Source: Aliiroseovarius sediminis (GTDB lineage: Bacteria > Pseudomonadota > Alphaproteobacteria > Rhodobacterales > Rhodobacteraceae). From it: a DNA stretch of 64,000 nucleotides. The stretch lies in contig NZ_JALBYP010000038.1 in the NCBI RefSeq assembly GCF_022678485.1, forward strand, positions 124,001 to 188,000, read 5' to 3'. A program made the translations under genes and the position numbers. This document shows positions 52,310 through 62,681 of the stretch, one piece after another; positions within the stretch are counted from its first letter, which is position 1, and every line of letters starts with the position of its first letter. The notes beneath the pieces were generated by a model. That model was not told the DNA's origin and did not search any database. It worked only from the letters and a program-made list of their open reading frames with translations.

Positions 52310-52948
52310 TTATCCAGCAAAGATTTGGGTAAGGAATACCGAACCACAGTATTGCGAACCTGGCTGAATACCGGCCCCAACACCGCTATAGCGCAGCTGT
52401 TTGCCAAGGATGTTCTTTCTATGTCCGGGTGATTCCATCCACTTTCGTACAATCAAACTGGCAAGGCTGTTATAGCTATGGCGCCCAACTCTGCGCCCCC
52501 CGTTTGCGATGAAATGGCATTTCTGGGATGACCGAATCACGAAGTTGTGGCCGTCGATGGCATAAAGGTGTACCCAACCGATATTTTCTGCCCCTGTGCG
52601 GAAGCGAACACCCGATGCGCGCAGACGGTCTTTCAGGCTGCGCTTAAAGCCCCCCGACGCTTTGTGACTAAGCTTCTGGTGGCGGGCCATCCATGTTGAA
52701 TGTCGCGTCGCCTGCTCTCTTAATCCCGGCGCGGTTTTCACTGGGGACAGGCTGCGTTTGCACCGTTCGGCGTTGACACGTTCAATGACTGCGCGATTTA
52801 GCAATGATTGGTTCAAGCCATTGACGGTGATGGCCTTTTCGGCGCCAGAGATTTTCTTTACGGCGCATGAAGCATTGGCCGTCGTTGCAAATGTCATAAA
52901 CGAAATGCCAAGCGCGACCGCCACGGATCTTAGAGTTGTTTTTTTCAT
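52310..52948 (-). CDS. CAP/SCP-domain exported protein
   Basis: This is a 212-residue protein with a signal peptide (about 1-26). The CAP domain marks are QATRHSTWMARHQKLSH, a Glu in TGAENIGW and the end WMESPGHRKNIL, giving the usual His/Glu set. Several Cys in the mature part may form disulphides. The ATG at 52948 is chosen since the signal peptide begins there; a longer frame adds 44 non-hydrophobic residues. Function of bacterial CAP proteins is mostly unknown. The gene is divergent from ugd. Confidence 0.88.
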   Translation of the reverse strand: MKKTTLRSVAVALGISFMTFATTANASCAVKKISGAEKAITVNGLNQSLLNRAVIERVNAERCKRSLSPVKTAPGLREQATRHSTWMARHQKLSHKASGGFKRSLKDRLRASGVRFRTGAENIGWVHLYAIDGHNFVIRSSQKCHFIANGGRRVGRHSYNSLASLIVRKWMESPGHRKNILGKQLRYSGVGAGIQPGSQYCGSVFLTQIFAG

Positions 52949-53117
52949 CTGTTCTGCCCGGATGAGTGGTTGTAGAGGGCATTTTAGTACCCGGAAATGA
53001 CGGACGCACGGCGGAAATAGGGCGATCTTGCGATGGGCGAGAATTCGCCCTGCATTGACAGGGTTTGCGTCATGTATCATCCCGGCGTAGATTACAAAAA
53101 AAAGAGGTTACGGGCCG

Positions 53118-54452
53118 ATGAAAATTGCGATGATTGGCACCGGGTATGTCGGTTTGGTTTCGGGTGTTTGTTTTTCGGATTTTGGCCATGAAGTGGTCTG
53201 CGTTGACAAGGATCCGGCGAAGATCGAAATGCTCGAAGCGGGCGAGGTGCCGATCTACGAACCGGGTTTGGATGACCTGATGGTGAAGAACGTCGCCGCG
53301 GGTCGCCTTTCGTTTACCCAAAACCTGAAAGAAGCGGTCGCAGGGGCAGACGCCATCTTTATCGCCGTCGGGACGCCGACCCGGCGCGGTGATGGTCATG
53401 CGGACCTGACCTTTGTTTATGCCGTCGCCGAAGAAATTGCCGATTCGCTTGAAGATTACGCCGTCGTTGTCACCAAATCGACAGTGCCGGTCGGCACCAA
53501 CCGCAAGGTCAAGGAACTGATCCGGAAGGCGCATCCCGAGCTTGATTTTGACGTGGCTTCGAACCCCGAATTTCTGCGCGAAGGGGCGGCAATCGACGAC
53601 TTTATGCGCCCCGACCGGGTCGTAGTTGGTGTGCAGAATGAACGCGCAGCCAATGTCATGGCTGATATATATCGCCCGCTTTTCCTGCGCGACTTTCCGA
53701 TCGTCACGACCGATCTGGAAAGTGCCGAGATGATCAAATATGCCGCCAACGCGTTTCTGGCGACCAAGATCACATTTATCAACGAAATTGCTGCACTGTG
53801 CGAACGGGTCGGTGCGGATGTGAAGCAGGTTTCCAAGGGCATTGGCCTGGATGGTCGTATTGGGAACAAGTTTCTTCACGCGGGTCCAGGTTATGGCGGC
53901 AGTTGTTTTCCCAAGGACACCAAGGCGCTTGCCCGGATCGGACAAGAGGCCGGGATGCCGATGCAGATCACGGAAACAGTGATCAGCGTCAATGACGAAA
54001 CAAAACGGCGGATGGTCGATAAGGTCATTGATCTTTGTGATGGTTCGGTTTCTGGCAAGACGATTGCGGTTTTGGGTGTGACATTTAAACCCAACACAGA
54101 TGACATGCGCGACGCGCCCAGCCTAACCATCGTGCCAACTTTGATCGGACGCGGTGCAAAGGTGCGCGTGGTTGACCCCCAAGGCTTGCGCGAAGGCGAG
54201 GCGCTTTTGCCGGGTGCACAATGGTTCGAAGATGCGTATAACGCTGTTCAGAGCGTGGATGCTGTTGTGATCCTGACCGAATGGAACGAATTCCGAGCCT
54301 TGGATTTAAAACGTCTTGTCGAATTGATGGAAACCCCCAGAATGGCCGATCTTCGGAACATCTATTCGCCAGAAGATGCAAAAGAGGCCGGCTTTGTCGC
54401 ATATTGTGCCATTGGTCGGCGTGGTTTCGGGCCGGATGGTTGGCATGGTTGA
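53118..54452 (+). CDS. ugd: UDP-glucose 6-dehydrogenase
   Basis: This is a 444-residue enzyme that oxidises UDP-glucose to UDP-glucuronate with two NAD+. The Rossmann start is IAMIGTGYVGLVSGVCFS, then VAVGTPT-type segment IAVGTPTRRGDG, and the catalytic Cys in GPGYGGSCFPKDTKAL. The C-terminal UDP-binding part has LGVTFKPNTDDMRDAPSL. It leads the ugd - sugar transferase - rmlC run, so it probably supplies glucuronate for the polysaccharide made here. Confidence 0.95.
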   Translation: MKIAMIGTGYVGLVSGVCFSDFGHEVVCVDKDPAKIEMLEAGEVPIYEPGLDDLMVKNVAAGRLSFTQNLKEAVAGADAIFIAVGTPTRRGDGHADLTFVYAVAEEIADSLEDYAVVVTKSTVPVGTNRKVKELIRKAHPELDFDVASNPEFLREGAAIDDFMRPDRVVVGVQNERAANVMADIYRPLFLRDFPIVTTDLESAEMIKYAANAFLATKITFINEIAALCERVGADVKQVSKGIGLDGRIGNKFLHAGPGYGGSCFPKDTKALARIGQEAGMPMQITETVISVNDETKRRMVDKVIDLCDGSVSGKTIAVLGVTFKPNTDDMRDAPSLTIVPTLIGRGAKVRVVDPQGLREGEALLPGAQWFEDAYNAVQSVDAVVILTEWNEFRALDLKRLVELMETPRMADLRNIYSPEDAKEAGFVAYCAIGRRGFGPDGWHG

Positions 54453-54498
54453 AGTCTCGTATTCGAAGGTCGGGTTGGGTGAATGGAAAGAAGTGGGG

Positions 54499-55134
54499 AT
54501 GAAGCGTCTTTTCGACATCGTGCTTGCGTTTGCGCTGATCGGTCCAGTCATTCCGACACTGGCGGTGCTATATGTGGTGGTAACGCTGCGTGATGGGCGG
54601 CCGTTCATTTATCGCTCGCGTCGCAATCAGACCTTCGACAAGACTTTTGATCTTTTGAAGATCCGCAGCATGCGGACGGTGCCTGCGCATGAAAATGTCG
54701 GGGTCACCGGTGGTCATAAGAAAAACCGCATCACGCCGATGGGAAAGTTTCTGCGTGCCCACCGTCTGGACGAGCTTCCGCAAATCTGGAACGTTTTGAA
54801 GGGCGAAATAAGCTTTGTCGGTCCCCGACCGCCCGAACCGCGTTATGTCGAGGCGCGGCCCAACATCTACCGGCAAGTCCTGAAAGATCGTCCGGGGATC
54901 ACCGGTTTGGCATCGATCATTTTTCACAGCCACGAAGAAAAGTTACTGGCGGCATGTGACACTCAGGCAGAAGCCGAAGGCGTTTACCTGCGGCGCTGTG
55001 TGCCACGCAAGGCCGCGCTGGACCATATCTATCACGTCAACAAGTCGTTGCGGCTGGACTTGTATATTCTTTATCTCACCGCCGCCAAACTGTTTCCCTT
55101 GCCCGGTCGGCGTGCAAAACGCATCCGGGGTTAA
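54499..55134 (+). CDS. phosphoglycosyl transferase starting polysaccharide assembly
   Basis: This is a 211-residue monotopic sugar transferase (PF02397 type). One membrane helix ([20 protein letters not shown]) is followed by the catalytic part: LKIRSMRTV, then [20 protein letters not shown] and [17 protein letters not shown]. These enzymes move a sugar phosphate from a nucleotide sugar to undecaprenyl phosphate. The start at 54499 gives the conserved MKRLFD opening and has GGAAAG upstream; an ATG at 54445 inside ugd is an alternative with an N-terminal extension. Confidence 0.9.
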   Translation: MKRLFDIVLAFALIGPVIPTLAVLYVVVTLRDGRPFIYRSRRNQTFDKTFDLLKIRSMRTVPAHENVGVTGGHKKNRITPMGKFLRAHRLDELPQIWNVLKGEISFVGPRPPEPRYVEARPNIYRQVLKDRPGITGLASIIFHSHEEKLLAACDTQAEAEGVYLRRCVPRKAALDHIYHVNKSLRLDLYILYLTAAKLFPLPGRRAKRIRG

Positions 55135-55215
55135 GCCCGCATCACCCCTAACCCATCCGGCGCGATACACTGGCACACCCGCTAGCCAAAGCCATACCAT
55201 AACGGAGCCGTATTC

Positions 55216-55794
55216 GTGAAAGTCGAACAAACCAAATTGGAAGGCGTTGTAATCGTGACGCCTGCCCGCCATGGTGACAACCGAGGTTTTTTTAGCGAAA
55301 CTTTTTCGACCCGCGCGATGGCGCAGGCGGGATTGCCGTCTGAATTTGTGCAAGACAACCTGTCGCGGTCGGCCAACAAAGGCACTGTGAGGGGCCTGCA
55401 TTGCCAAGCCCCGCCCCATGCGCAGGCCAAGCTGGTGCGATGTCTGCGCGGTGCTATTCTGGATGTGGCCGTGGATGTGCGGCATGGATCGGACACGTAT
55501 GGCGAATGGGTTGCGGTTGAACTGTCGGATGACAATGGGGCCGCGTTGCTGGTGCCCGAAGGGTATCTGCACGGGTTCATTACGCTGACGGACGGCGTGG
55601 ATGTGTTCTACAAATGCTCGGACCACTACGCGCCCGAAACCGAGATGTCGGTGCGGTTTGACGACCCCGATATCGGCATTGACTGGGGTATGCCCTCGGA
55701 CGAAGCCACGTTAAGCGCGAAGGACAGAGAAGCCGGGAGGTTGGCCGATTTTGTCACACCATTTGATCTAGGCGGCGGTCCGCGTGACGCATAG
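55216..55794 (+). CDS. rmlC: dTDP-4-dehydrorhamnose 3,5-epimerase
   Basis: This is a 192-residue cupin epimerase of dTDP-rhamnose synthesis. Marks are GDNRGFFSETF at the start, VRGLHCQAPPHAQAKLVRC with the active-site His, and DVFYKCSDHYAPE with the Tyr. The start is a GTG at 55216 with CGGAG upstream. It is separated from rmlA, rmlD and rmlB, which lie 6 kb away on the other strand. A terminator follows at once. Confidence 0.94.
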   Translation: MKVEQTKLEGVVIVTPARHGDNRGFFSETFSTRAMAQAGLPSEFVQDNLSRSANKGTVRGLHCQAPPHAQAKLVRCLRGAILDVAVDVRHGSDTYGEWVAVELSDDNGAALLVPEGYLHGFITLTDGVDVFYKCSDHYAPETEMSVRFDDPDIGIDWGMPSDEATLSAKDREAGRLADFVTPFDLGGGPRDA

Positions 55795-55797
55795 AAA

Positions 55798-55832
55798 AAC
55801 GCACGCAGGAAAACCGGCGTGCGTTCTTTTTT
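55798..55832. terminator. rho-independent terminator after rmlC
   Basis: AACGCACGC (55798-55806) pairs with GCGTGCGTT (55817-55825) over a 10-base loop, followed by CTTTTTT. It also has an A-rich run on the other side and may work for the converging DUF2793 transcript. Confidence 0.88.
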
Positions 55833-55847
55833 GGGGCGGTAGGTGGT

Positions 55848-56672
55848 TCAGATCGCGCTGCCGTCACTGACTTTCAGCCACGACGCGCCATCGCTGAACG
55901 CCAATTGCGCACCGCCCGTGGCGTCGGACACAAACGCGACCCCGCCGGTGCCTACGGCTGCCGCATCAGGTAGGTTGGCGGTGGCGGTTGGCGTCAGCCG
56001 CATGATCCCGTCCACATCCAGTTTTGCCGCTGGGCTTTTCCCGATACCGACATCACCCGACCCGCTGGCCACAATCGCCTGATTCCATGCGCTGCCATCC
56101 GGGCTGGTCTTGATGCGGAAATCGTCATCCCCGGTTAGCCCGAATTCGGCGCGGCCTGACCAGTTCGATTGGAACAACAGCGATGCGGTGTCGCTGGTAT
56201 CGGCCTTGTTGATCTTCAGCTGGTGCGATGTGCCGTTATGCGAAAGCAACGTCGCATCAGCCGAGACCGCCAGCTTGTTGATCGCATCGGCGGCGGTGTT
56301 TACCCCGACCAGTTCCAGATTGTTGGTCGACGCCGCCGTGTCGACCCAAGCAGCCCCATCGAACCTCAGCTGTTGCCCGGCGTTGGTCACATCCGCGCGC
56401 CAACCGGCCTGAGGGGCCAAGAATTGCCACTCGCCATCCTGAAGCCACGCGATGCTGTGATCTTTACCGACCCAAACCCCTGTGGCGGCGGCGGGCACGA
56501 TGTGACGATCGCCCTCGTTGGCGGCCACGGGTGGAGCCAGATCATCAGCCGAGATCACAGCCAATTGCACAAGGATATCCAATATCCGGACGGCTTCATT
56601 ATGCGTTACATGCTTCTGTGCCTGTGCGGCTTGGATCAAAGGAAGGGACAAGATGGGCGACGTATCGGGCAT
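55848..56672 (-). CDS. DUF2793 protein
   Basis: This is a 274-residue protein with the DUF2793 opening SPILSLPLIQAAQAQKHVTH and the segment DRHIVPAAATGVWVGKDHSI. After a linker it has repeated short beta-strand motifs ending GGVAFVSDATGGAQLAFSDG, a phage-fibre-like pattern. DUF2793 is known from phage and gene-transfer-agent related tail or spike proteins, so an attachment function is possible; that is inference. No signal peptide. GGAG lies 8 bases ahead of the ATG. No other phage gene is in the window. Confidence 0.85.
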   Translation of the reverse strand: MPDTSPILSLPLIQAAQAQKHVTHNEAVRILDILVQLAVISADDLAPPVAANEGDRHIVPAAATGVWVGKDHSIAWLQDGEWQFLAPQAGWRADVTNAGQQLRFDGAAWVDTAASTNNLELVGVNTAADAINKLAVSADATLLSHNGTSHQLKINKADTSDTASLLFQSNWSGRAEFGLTGDDDFRIKTSPDGSAWNQAIVASGSGDVGIGKSPAAKLDVDGIMRLTPTATANLPDAAAVGTGGVAFVSDATGGAQLAFSDGASWLKVSDGSAI

Positions 56673-56785
56673 ACCGGGAACTCCATGCGAAATTGCTTTC
56701 GACGATTGATCGCTTCAAAGAGTTTACGTTTCTTGATGTTGCCGTGCGCTGGCTTGAATTGAATTGGCGCGTTCCCAAGTCGCCA

Positions 56786-59700
56786 TCATAGCAAGAAAAC
56801 GTTGTCGTGAAGCAAATCAAGCTGGTCAATCCCTTCCACTGTCAGGCTATTTCCATCCCCAAAGTCAAAAACCGCGTCGCCGTCGATGATTTGGGCGTAA
56901 GACAGTATTTCCTGCGGGGTCTTATGCCCCCCGCCCCAAAGCCCATCCCATATCCGGATCGTCTCGTGATTTTCGTCAAAATCGGTGATGCGGTCATTTC
57001 CGTCATTGAAGGTGAATACATCGACCTGGTCGCCGCCCGTTAGAATATCGTCGCCCCAATCCCCGGACAACACGTCGCGCCCGTTGCCACCTAACAGAAT
57101 GTCTGTGCCAGAATTGCCATTTAGGTGATCATCGCCGTTGCCACCGTTCAACGTGTCGTCGCCAGAAGCGCCGCGTAGGATATCGTTGCCGTTTCGGCCC
57201 AGAAGTCGGTTGTTGGCGCTGTTGCCGATGAATTTATCATCGAAGTCGGACCCAACCAGGTTCTCGACATCAACGAATGTATCCCCCGCCATACTGCCGT
57301 ATCCTTTACCATGAATAAGTGAGATGACGGCACGCGAAGTCACCCCCGTCATCACAACGGTATCGCTTCCATGGCCGCCATCATATTTCTCGGCCCCCTG
57401 ACCTGCGACGATGAAAATGTCATCTCCATCTCCGCCATAAAGCTTGTCGTTGCCCCCCATACCTTTGAATCTGTCATTACCGGCGCCGCCGTACAGAGAG
57501 TTTGCGCCTCTGCTTCCGATCAGTATGTCGTTGAAATCCGATCCAAAGATGTTCTCGATCGAAAACAGCTTGTCGCCGAATGCACCGCCCGAATGAACAT
57601 TGTAGATCAAGTTTATAACGACACTGGATTCCGACGTCGAATAGCTGGCTGTATCCCACCCGGCGCCCCCATACAGATGGTCGTGGCCCTTGCCGCCTGC
57701 CAGAATATCATGGCCATTCTCACCTTTCAGAATGTCGTCGCCATCATCACCGAACAGTCGGTCGTTCCCGTTGCCTCCGAAAAGACTATCTTGCCCGTTG
57801 CCGCCATACAATTGGTCTGCGCCGCCTTGGCCGCGTAGATCATCATTGCCACCGCCGCCGATGATCCGATTGCTGCCATGGCTGCCGATGACAAAGTCGT
57901 CATGGTCCGTGCCAATCGCATTCTCGATCGAGCGAAAGCGGTCGACCGAGCCCGCAACGACCCCCTTGCCGTGCTGTAGATTGATCCGCACATGCGAGCC
58001 CCACGCAGAATAGTCGACGGTGTCCCAGCCTGTGCCGCCCAAATACCGGTCGTTGCCGCCACTGTCGATGAACTGGTCATGACCGTTGCCGCCCCAGATC
58101 ACATCATGCCCGGGGCCGCCGACCAACCGGTCATTACCATCTCCTCCGCTTAGCTTGTCATTTCCGCGCTCTCCGGAAATCCAATCGTCGCCTGCGCCGC
58201 CAATAAGACCATCGTTGCCATCACCGCCAAAAAGCGTATCGTTACCAGCGTCACCGAGAAGTCGATCGTCACCACCACCGCCGCGAATAAGATCGTCGCC
58301 CGCCAAGCCGCGAATAATGTTCACGTTTTCGTCACCTATGATCGTGTCATCGAAAGACGACCCGTTAATATTTTCGATCGAGATCAGGGTGTCCCCAAAG
58401 ACCATCGTCCGGGCACTTTTCAACGTCATGTCGATCTGGATTGGTCCCATGGCACTGCTGTAATCCGCGCAATCTGTTCCCGATCCGCCATCCAGAATAT
58501 TCGAACCCTCACCACTGATAAGGATGTCGTCCCCTGCACCGCCCAGAAGGTAATCGTTGCCCGCGCCGCCGTTCAACGTGTCTGCGCCTGCAAGACCGGT
58601 TAACGTATTCGCAAGGTGGTTGCCTGTCAGCGTATCGCTATGGGCGGATCCTGTCAGGCTTTCGATGTTGAACAGCATGTCACCAATGGCCGCCCCTGCC
58701 GTCAGGTTGTCCTGCAATGAGACAATCACAGCTTCGCCCATCGCAGAGTAGCTTGCCGTGTCCCGGCCGGAGCCGCCATCCAGAAGGTCGGCGCCTCGCC
58801 CGCCGTGCAGAACGTCGTTGCCAGCGCCGCCCGTCAGCACATTTTCCAGGTGATTCCCGATCAGGACGTCGCTGAAAGCGGACCCGACAATGCCTTCAAT
58901 GAACTTGTATTGATCCCCTGCCGCAGCGCCGTTTGAATCGTTGGCACCCAGATTGACCACCACAGCAGAGGGTGCAGCAGCATAGGATACGGTGTCACGA
59001 CCGGTGCCGCCATTGAAGAAGTCCGCGCCCTCGGACCAAAGGAAGGTGTCGTTTCCATCGCCCCCTTTTAATGTGTCGACACCTTTGTTGCCGACCAGAA
59101 TATCTGCGCCTGGTGTGCCCTCGACAATCTGAGGGATATAATTGAAACCGCTGGCGGGGCGATCCAGTGCGAGTGTGTCCTTGGTTGTGAAATCTTGTGC
59201 TGTCAGCGCAGTGCCTGATGCGCTGTGGACGTGAATAACCTCGTTTCGGTAGATTATGTCAGCGCCCCAGTGACGTGAGATGATGTTGAGTTGATTGGCG
59301 TCATACAACATGAAGAAATCGGACAGGTCCAACTGATCGATGCCCGCTTCGAAGTCTGTAATGGTATCCGGCTGATCATCGGCCGTCAGCACGAAAATGT
59401 CCGCCCCTGCGCCCCCGGTCAGCCCGTCTTGTCCGGTCCCGTCGTGCAAGATGTCGTCGCCCGCGCCGCCATTGATGTGATCGTTGCCAGCGCCGCCATC
59501 AAGAATGTCATTGCGGGCGGTACCGGTCATTTGGCTGGCCGACCCATCGCCCTGGAGGGTAAACCCAATGGAGCCTGGATCAACCTCGAACTGGGTGATG
59601 CCAGTCTCCGTTTCGCTCGTAGCATAAACTTGGATTTTGCCACCAACGTATTCCGCCGTGAGCGACGCAATGTTTTGCAGCGCGGTTGCATGGCTGTCAG

Positions 59701-60661
59701 CAACCGTATCAAGCAAAACAAGCTTGCCATCGGGAAGCAGAGTAAACAGGGATAGGCCGTCATCGGCTCCACCAGCAACCACGAAGAGGCGGTCGTCAAC
59801 TTGTACGGACGTGACTTCGGTGACTTTGTGAAATCTTGTCCAAAGGTTGTCTATGACATGGTCCACGGGCTCTAACGTGCCATCGGCGTTGACCTTCAAA
59901 ACCGTAAGCGACGATGTTCCGCTGCTTGCCACGATCGCGAAGGCTTGACCGGCGACGGTCCCTGTTGTCAGCGCCGTCGGAACCGAGATCGGCAACATGG
60001 CATCAGCCGAGAATGCAGACACCTCAACCGGGCTGCCACTCTCGTCCAAAGTATAGCTTTTCAGACCATGGGTATGTTGCGACAGTGCGATAAGCACCGG
60101 GTTTTCATCGACGCTTAAGACCTCAAGATCTGCGATGTCGGCAGCGCCGGTCCCTGATGGCGTGCTGAGGTTATCCTGAACCAACAACTGATGTGTGCTG
60201 TCGATGGTATAATGAACAAAGCCCGTGCTAGTGGCATTGGCTGCGTAGACATGCGCAACGCCGTCGATCGTGGTTGATGTCATCGCGGACAGATTACCTT
60301 GACCGCCCGCGTCCCATTCCAGTTGGACACTGCCGCCTAGATGTCCGGCGTGATCGACCTTTATCCCGTCCAGAAGCCAGTCATATCGCCCATAGGTGAC
60401 AAAATAAGATTGCCCCGCATATTCCAGAAACTCGATTTGCGCCGACGGGGACGCCATCAGCGAATAGGAATAGGCAGTTTGATCGACGGCCTGAGTAACA
60501 CCACTGTTGGTGATAGAGAAGACGGTCGCGCCGCCCCCATAACCGGTCGTCGAATAGAGGTATGGCGCTCCATCGTGCCATGCGACCTCCAGATCTGTGA
60601 CGCCCGACACATATTGCAACCCGGCCCCTGCCAGGGTCCCCGACAAAACGAAACTGGACAT
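56786..60661 (-). CDS. giant RTX calcium-binding protein with N-terminal beta-propeller
   Basis: This is a protein of about 1290 residues. Residues 1 to about 365 form roughly seven propeller-like repeats (for example VDDRLFVVAGGADDGLSLFT). From about 380 the nonapeptide GGxGxDxLx calcium repeats appear (GGAGNDHINGGAGDDILHDG). Between about 520 and 1220 a larger unit of 100-150 residues recurs six times, each opening with a D-T-x-S/D-Y line (DTVSYAAAPSAVVVNL, DTASYSAMGEAVIVSL, DTVDYSAWGSHVRINL and others) and holding two or more RTX lines. The C-terminus (FTFNDGNDRITDFDENHETI) is like type I secretion targets. No signal peptide; no type I exporter is nearby. The start at 60661 has GGGGTGG upstream. 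It probably acts in the matrix or as an adhesin. Confidence 0.92.
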   Translation of the reverse strand: MSSFVLSGTLAGAGLQYVSGVTDLEVAWHDGAPYLYSTTGYGGGATVFSITNSGVTQAVDQTAYSYSLMASPSAQIEFLEYAGQSYFVTYGRYDWLLDGIKVDHAGHLGGSVQLEWDAGGQGNLSAMTSTTIDGVAHVYAANATSTGFVHYTIDSTHQLLVQDNLSTPSGTGAADIADLEVLSVDENPVLIALSQHTHGLKSYTLDESGSPVEVSAFSADAMLPISVPTALTTGTVAGQAFAIVASSGTSSLTVLKVNADGTLEPVDHVIDNLWTRFHKVTEVTSVQVDDRLFVVAGGADDGLSLFTLLPDGKLVLLDTVADSHATALQNIASLTAEYVGGKIQVYATSETETGITQFEVDPGSIGFTLQGDGSASQMTGTARNDILDGGAGNDHINGGAGDDILHDGTGQDGLTGGAGADIFVLTADDQPDTITDFEAGIDQLDLSDFFMLYDANQLNIISRHWGADIIYRNEVIHVHSASGTALTAQDFTTKDTLALDRPASGFNYIPQIVEGTPGADILVGNKGVDTLKGGDGNDTFLWSEGADFFNGGTGRDTVSYAAAPSAVVVNLGANDSNGAAAGDQYKFIEGIVGSAFSDVLIGNHLENVLTGGAGNDVLHGGRGADLLDGGSGRDTASYSAMGEAVIVSLQDNLTAGAAIGDMLFNIESLTGSAHSDTLTGNHLANTLTGLAGADTLNGGAGNDYLLGGAGDDILISGEGSNILDGGSGTDCADYSSAMGPIQIDMTLKSARTMVFGDTLISIENINGSSFDDTIIGDENVNIIRGLAGDDLIRGGGGDDRLLGDAGNDTLFGGDGNDGLIGGAGDDWISGERGNDKLSGGDGNDRLVGGPGHDVIWGGNGHDQFIDSGGNDRYLGGTGWDTVDYSAWGSHVRINLQHGKGVVAGSVDRFRSIENAIGTDHDDFVIGSHGSNRIIGGGGNDDLRGQGGADQLYGGNGQDSLFGGNGNDRLFGDDGDDILKGENGHDILAGGKGHDHLYGGAGWDTASYSTSESSVVINLIYNVHSGGAFGDKLFSIENIFGSDFNDILIGSRGANSLYGGAGNDRFKGMGGNDKLYGGDGDDIFIVAGQGAEKYDGGHGSDTVVMTGVTSRAVISLIHGKGYGSMAGDTFVDVENLVGSDFDDKFIGNSANNRLLGRNGNDILRGASGDDTLNGGNGDDHLNGNSGTDILLGGNGRDVLSGDWGDDILTGGDQVDVFTFNDGNDRITDFDENHETIRIWDGLWGGGHKTPQEILSYAQIIDGDAVFDFGDGNSLTVEGIDQLDLLHDNVFLL

Positions 60662-60842
60662 GCTAACCACCCCACGTGATCGCCCCGCAAGAAATCCTTG
60701 CAGATATCAGGGTCGTTCAGAGGTTCTAACAAGTGGTTTGCAAATTGTGGCGGAGGTGCGGAAAGAAACAAAAACTCAAAGTTAACGTCCAAGGCGCGCG
60801 CTATCTGAACGTATATCTCGAGATATTCGGGCCCGCCGTGTA

Positions 60843-61778
60843 TCAGAGCCGTTTTGTCAACGCCGCAAACCAAAGGGCGACAGTGCCGATTAGTGTTTGG
60901 CGATAGATGCCGGTGCGCCAGACCGTTGCAAGCCGTTGCCAAGCTGGCAATTGGGCCAAGCGGGCGAAATTGTCAAGGATGGCACGGTTTTCTGGCGTAA
61001 GTCGGTGTTCCGAGTATCTCAACGCCGCGATATTCGTCTTGTTCCAAACAGCATAATTCCCGCTAAGAAGCATCGACACACGTTTCAGCTTGGCGCGGGT
61101 CCCATCATTGGCGCCGATTTCGTTGCCGTCATGCTGACGATACAGCAGCGTCGGTTCGTCATCATGCACCAGCTTGCCGCCGACCCCTGATATTATTTGA
61201 TAAATCCACCAATCGTGAACGACGATCGCTTTTGGTTCGTGGGCTGCATCAGCAACCAGCTGTGCGGCAGCAGGGTTCAGAAGTGTTGTGTTGCCCGAAG
61301 CAACATTCTGCACCAGAGCATTGCGAAAACTCAGCGCACGCGGGCGTCTTGCGGACATGCGCCGGACGTTCAGGCGCGCATCGGTTAACCAGGTCCGGCT
61401 GCAATACAGCGCTGGCACACTGTCTTCGACCGGTCCAAGCGCCGCAATACCGCGGGTAAGCCGGTCGGGCAGCCACACATCGTCCTGATCGCAAAACGCC
61501 AAGTAGGTTTCGCAGGCGACGTGTGTTCGGTAGCGCGTAAGCAGCGACATAAAGTTCGCCCCGGCACCATGGCACGGGCCATCCAGCAGAGTGATTTCGT
61601 GCCCCTCGTCCCCGAAATTGTTAATAATGTCACGGGTTTCATCGGACGAGTTGTCATCGCTGACGATCAGCGACCAATTGGCGAAGTCCTGCACCGCGAT
61701 GCTTTCCAACTGTGCGCGTAGATTTTTCGCGCCATTATGGGTTGCTAGCAGGATGGTGACATGAGAGGGGTGCGCCAT
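60843..61778 (-). CDS. family 2 glycosyltransferase
   Basis: This is a 311-residue GT-A enzyme: VTILLATHNGAKNLRAQLES opens the nucleotide-sugar fold, then LIVSDDNSSDET and the DxD-type AFCDQDDVWLPDRL. The acceptor region has VHDWWIYQIISGVGGKLVHD. It resembles rhamnosyltransferases of O-antigen or capsule clusters, in line with the rml genes just upstream on the same strand (21-bp gap from rmlA). A single weak membrane-like segment is present near the C-terminus. Confidence 0.9.
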   Translation of the reverse strand: MAHPSHVTILLATHNGAKNLRAQLESIAVQDFANWSLIVSDDNSSDETRDIINNFGDEGHEITLLDGPCHGAGANFMSLLTRYRTHVACETYLAFCDQDDVWLPDRLTRGIAALGPVEDSVPALYCSRTWLTDARLNVRRMSARRPRALSFRNALVQNVASGNTTLLNPAAAQLVADAAHEPKAIVVHDWWIYQIISGVGGKLVHDDEPTLLYRQHDGNEIGANDGTRAKLKRVSMLLSGNYAVWNKTNIAALRYSEHRLTPENRAILDNFARLAQLPAWQRLATVWRTGIYRQTLIGTVALWFAALTKRL

Positions 61779-61799
61779 TGCGAGGCCTCGTTTCCTGCG

Positions 61800-62681
61800 T
61801 CAGCGTTTGCCTTTTGCAAGGCCTAGCAAGTAACGACCATAATCGTTCTTGGCAAACAAATCACCGCGCTCTTGCAAGGCATCGGCACTGATCCAGCCCT
61901 TCTCGAACGCGATTTCCTCAAGACAGCCTACTTGTTGCCCTTGTCGCTTTTCCAGCGTGCGCACAAAATTGCCTGCGTCAAGCAAGCTGCCATGTGTGCC
62001 GGTGTCCAGCCACGCATACCCTCGGCCCATCAATTGAACCGACAAAAGGTCATCTTGCAGATACATCTCAAGCAAGGACGTGATCTCAAGCTCTCCGCGT
62101 TCTGATGGTTTGACCCTCTTTGCGCGTTCGGGCGCGGTTCCATCAAGAAAATATAGTCCCGTGACGGCATGGTTTGAAGGTGGCACATCTGGTTTTTCGA
62201 TGATGGACACGACCTTGCCGTTTTCGTCGAAATCCACAACCCCGTAACGTTCTGGATCTGCCACCTGATAGCCAAAAACCGTTCCACCGATTGTTTGTGC
62301 GCTGGCATCAGCCAAGATGGTGGGAAGTCCGTGACCAAAGAAAATATTGTCACCCAGCACAAGGGCCGATGGCGCGCCGTCCAGAAAATCTTCGGCAAGG
62401 ATATAGGCTTGCGCCAGCCCGTCTGGCGATGGTTGCTCGATATACGTGAAAGACATACCCAATTTACTGCCGTCGCCCAAGACCCTGATGAACTGGTCCT
62501 GATCCTGCGGGGTGGTGATGATAGCAACCTCGCGGATACCGGCCAGCATCAAGGCGCTGATTGGATAGTAGATCATCGGCTTGTCATAGATCGGCAGCAA
62601 TTGCTTTGAGACTGACATCGTGATCGGATACAGCCGTGTTCCCGAGCCGCCAGCCAGAATAATACCCTTGCGGTTGGTCAT
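61800..62681 (-). CDS. rmlA: glucose-1-phosphate thymidylyltransferase
   Basis: This is a 293-residue enzyme making dTDP-glucose from dTTP and glucose-1-phosphate. The start [21 protein letters not shown], then [16 protein letters not shown], and the product-binding [15 protein letters not shown] and [17 protein letters not shown] are diagnostic. Its ATG overlaps the rmlD stop (ATGA). First step of the dTDP-rhamnose pathway. Confidence 0.97.
   Translation of the reverse strand: MTNRKGIILAGGSGTRLYPITMSVSKQLLPIYDKPMIYYPISALMLAGIREVAIITTPQDQDQFIRVLGDGSKLGMSFTYIEQPSPDGLAQAYILAEDFLDGAPSALVLGDNIFFGHGLPTILADASAQTIGGTVFGYQVADPERYGVVDFDENGKVVSIIEKPDVPPSNHAVTGLYFLDGTAPERAKRVKPSERGELEITSLLEMYLQDDLLSVQLMGRGYAWLDTGTHGSLLDAGNFVRTLEKRQGQQVGCLEEIAFEKGWISADALQERGDLFAKNDYGRYLLGLAKGKR

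Noticed and set aside
56900-59500. Repeated DNA words (ccgccat, tcgttgcc) suggesting an array
   Set aside because: They follow the 27-base period of the RTX nonapeptide repeats and are explained by the protein.
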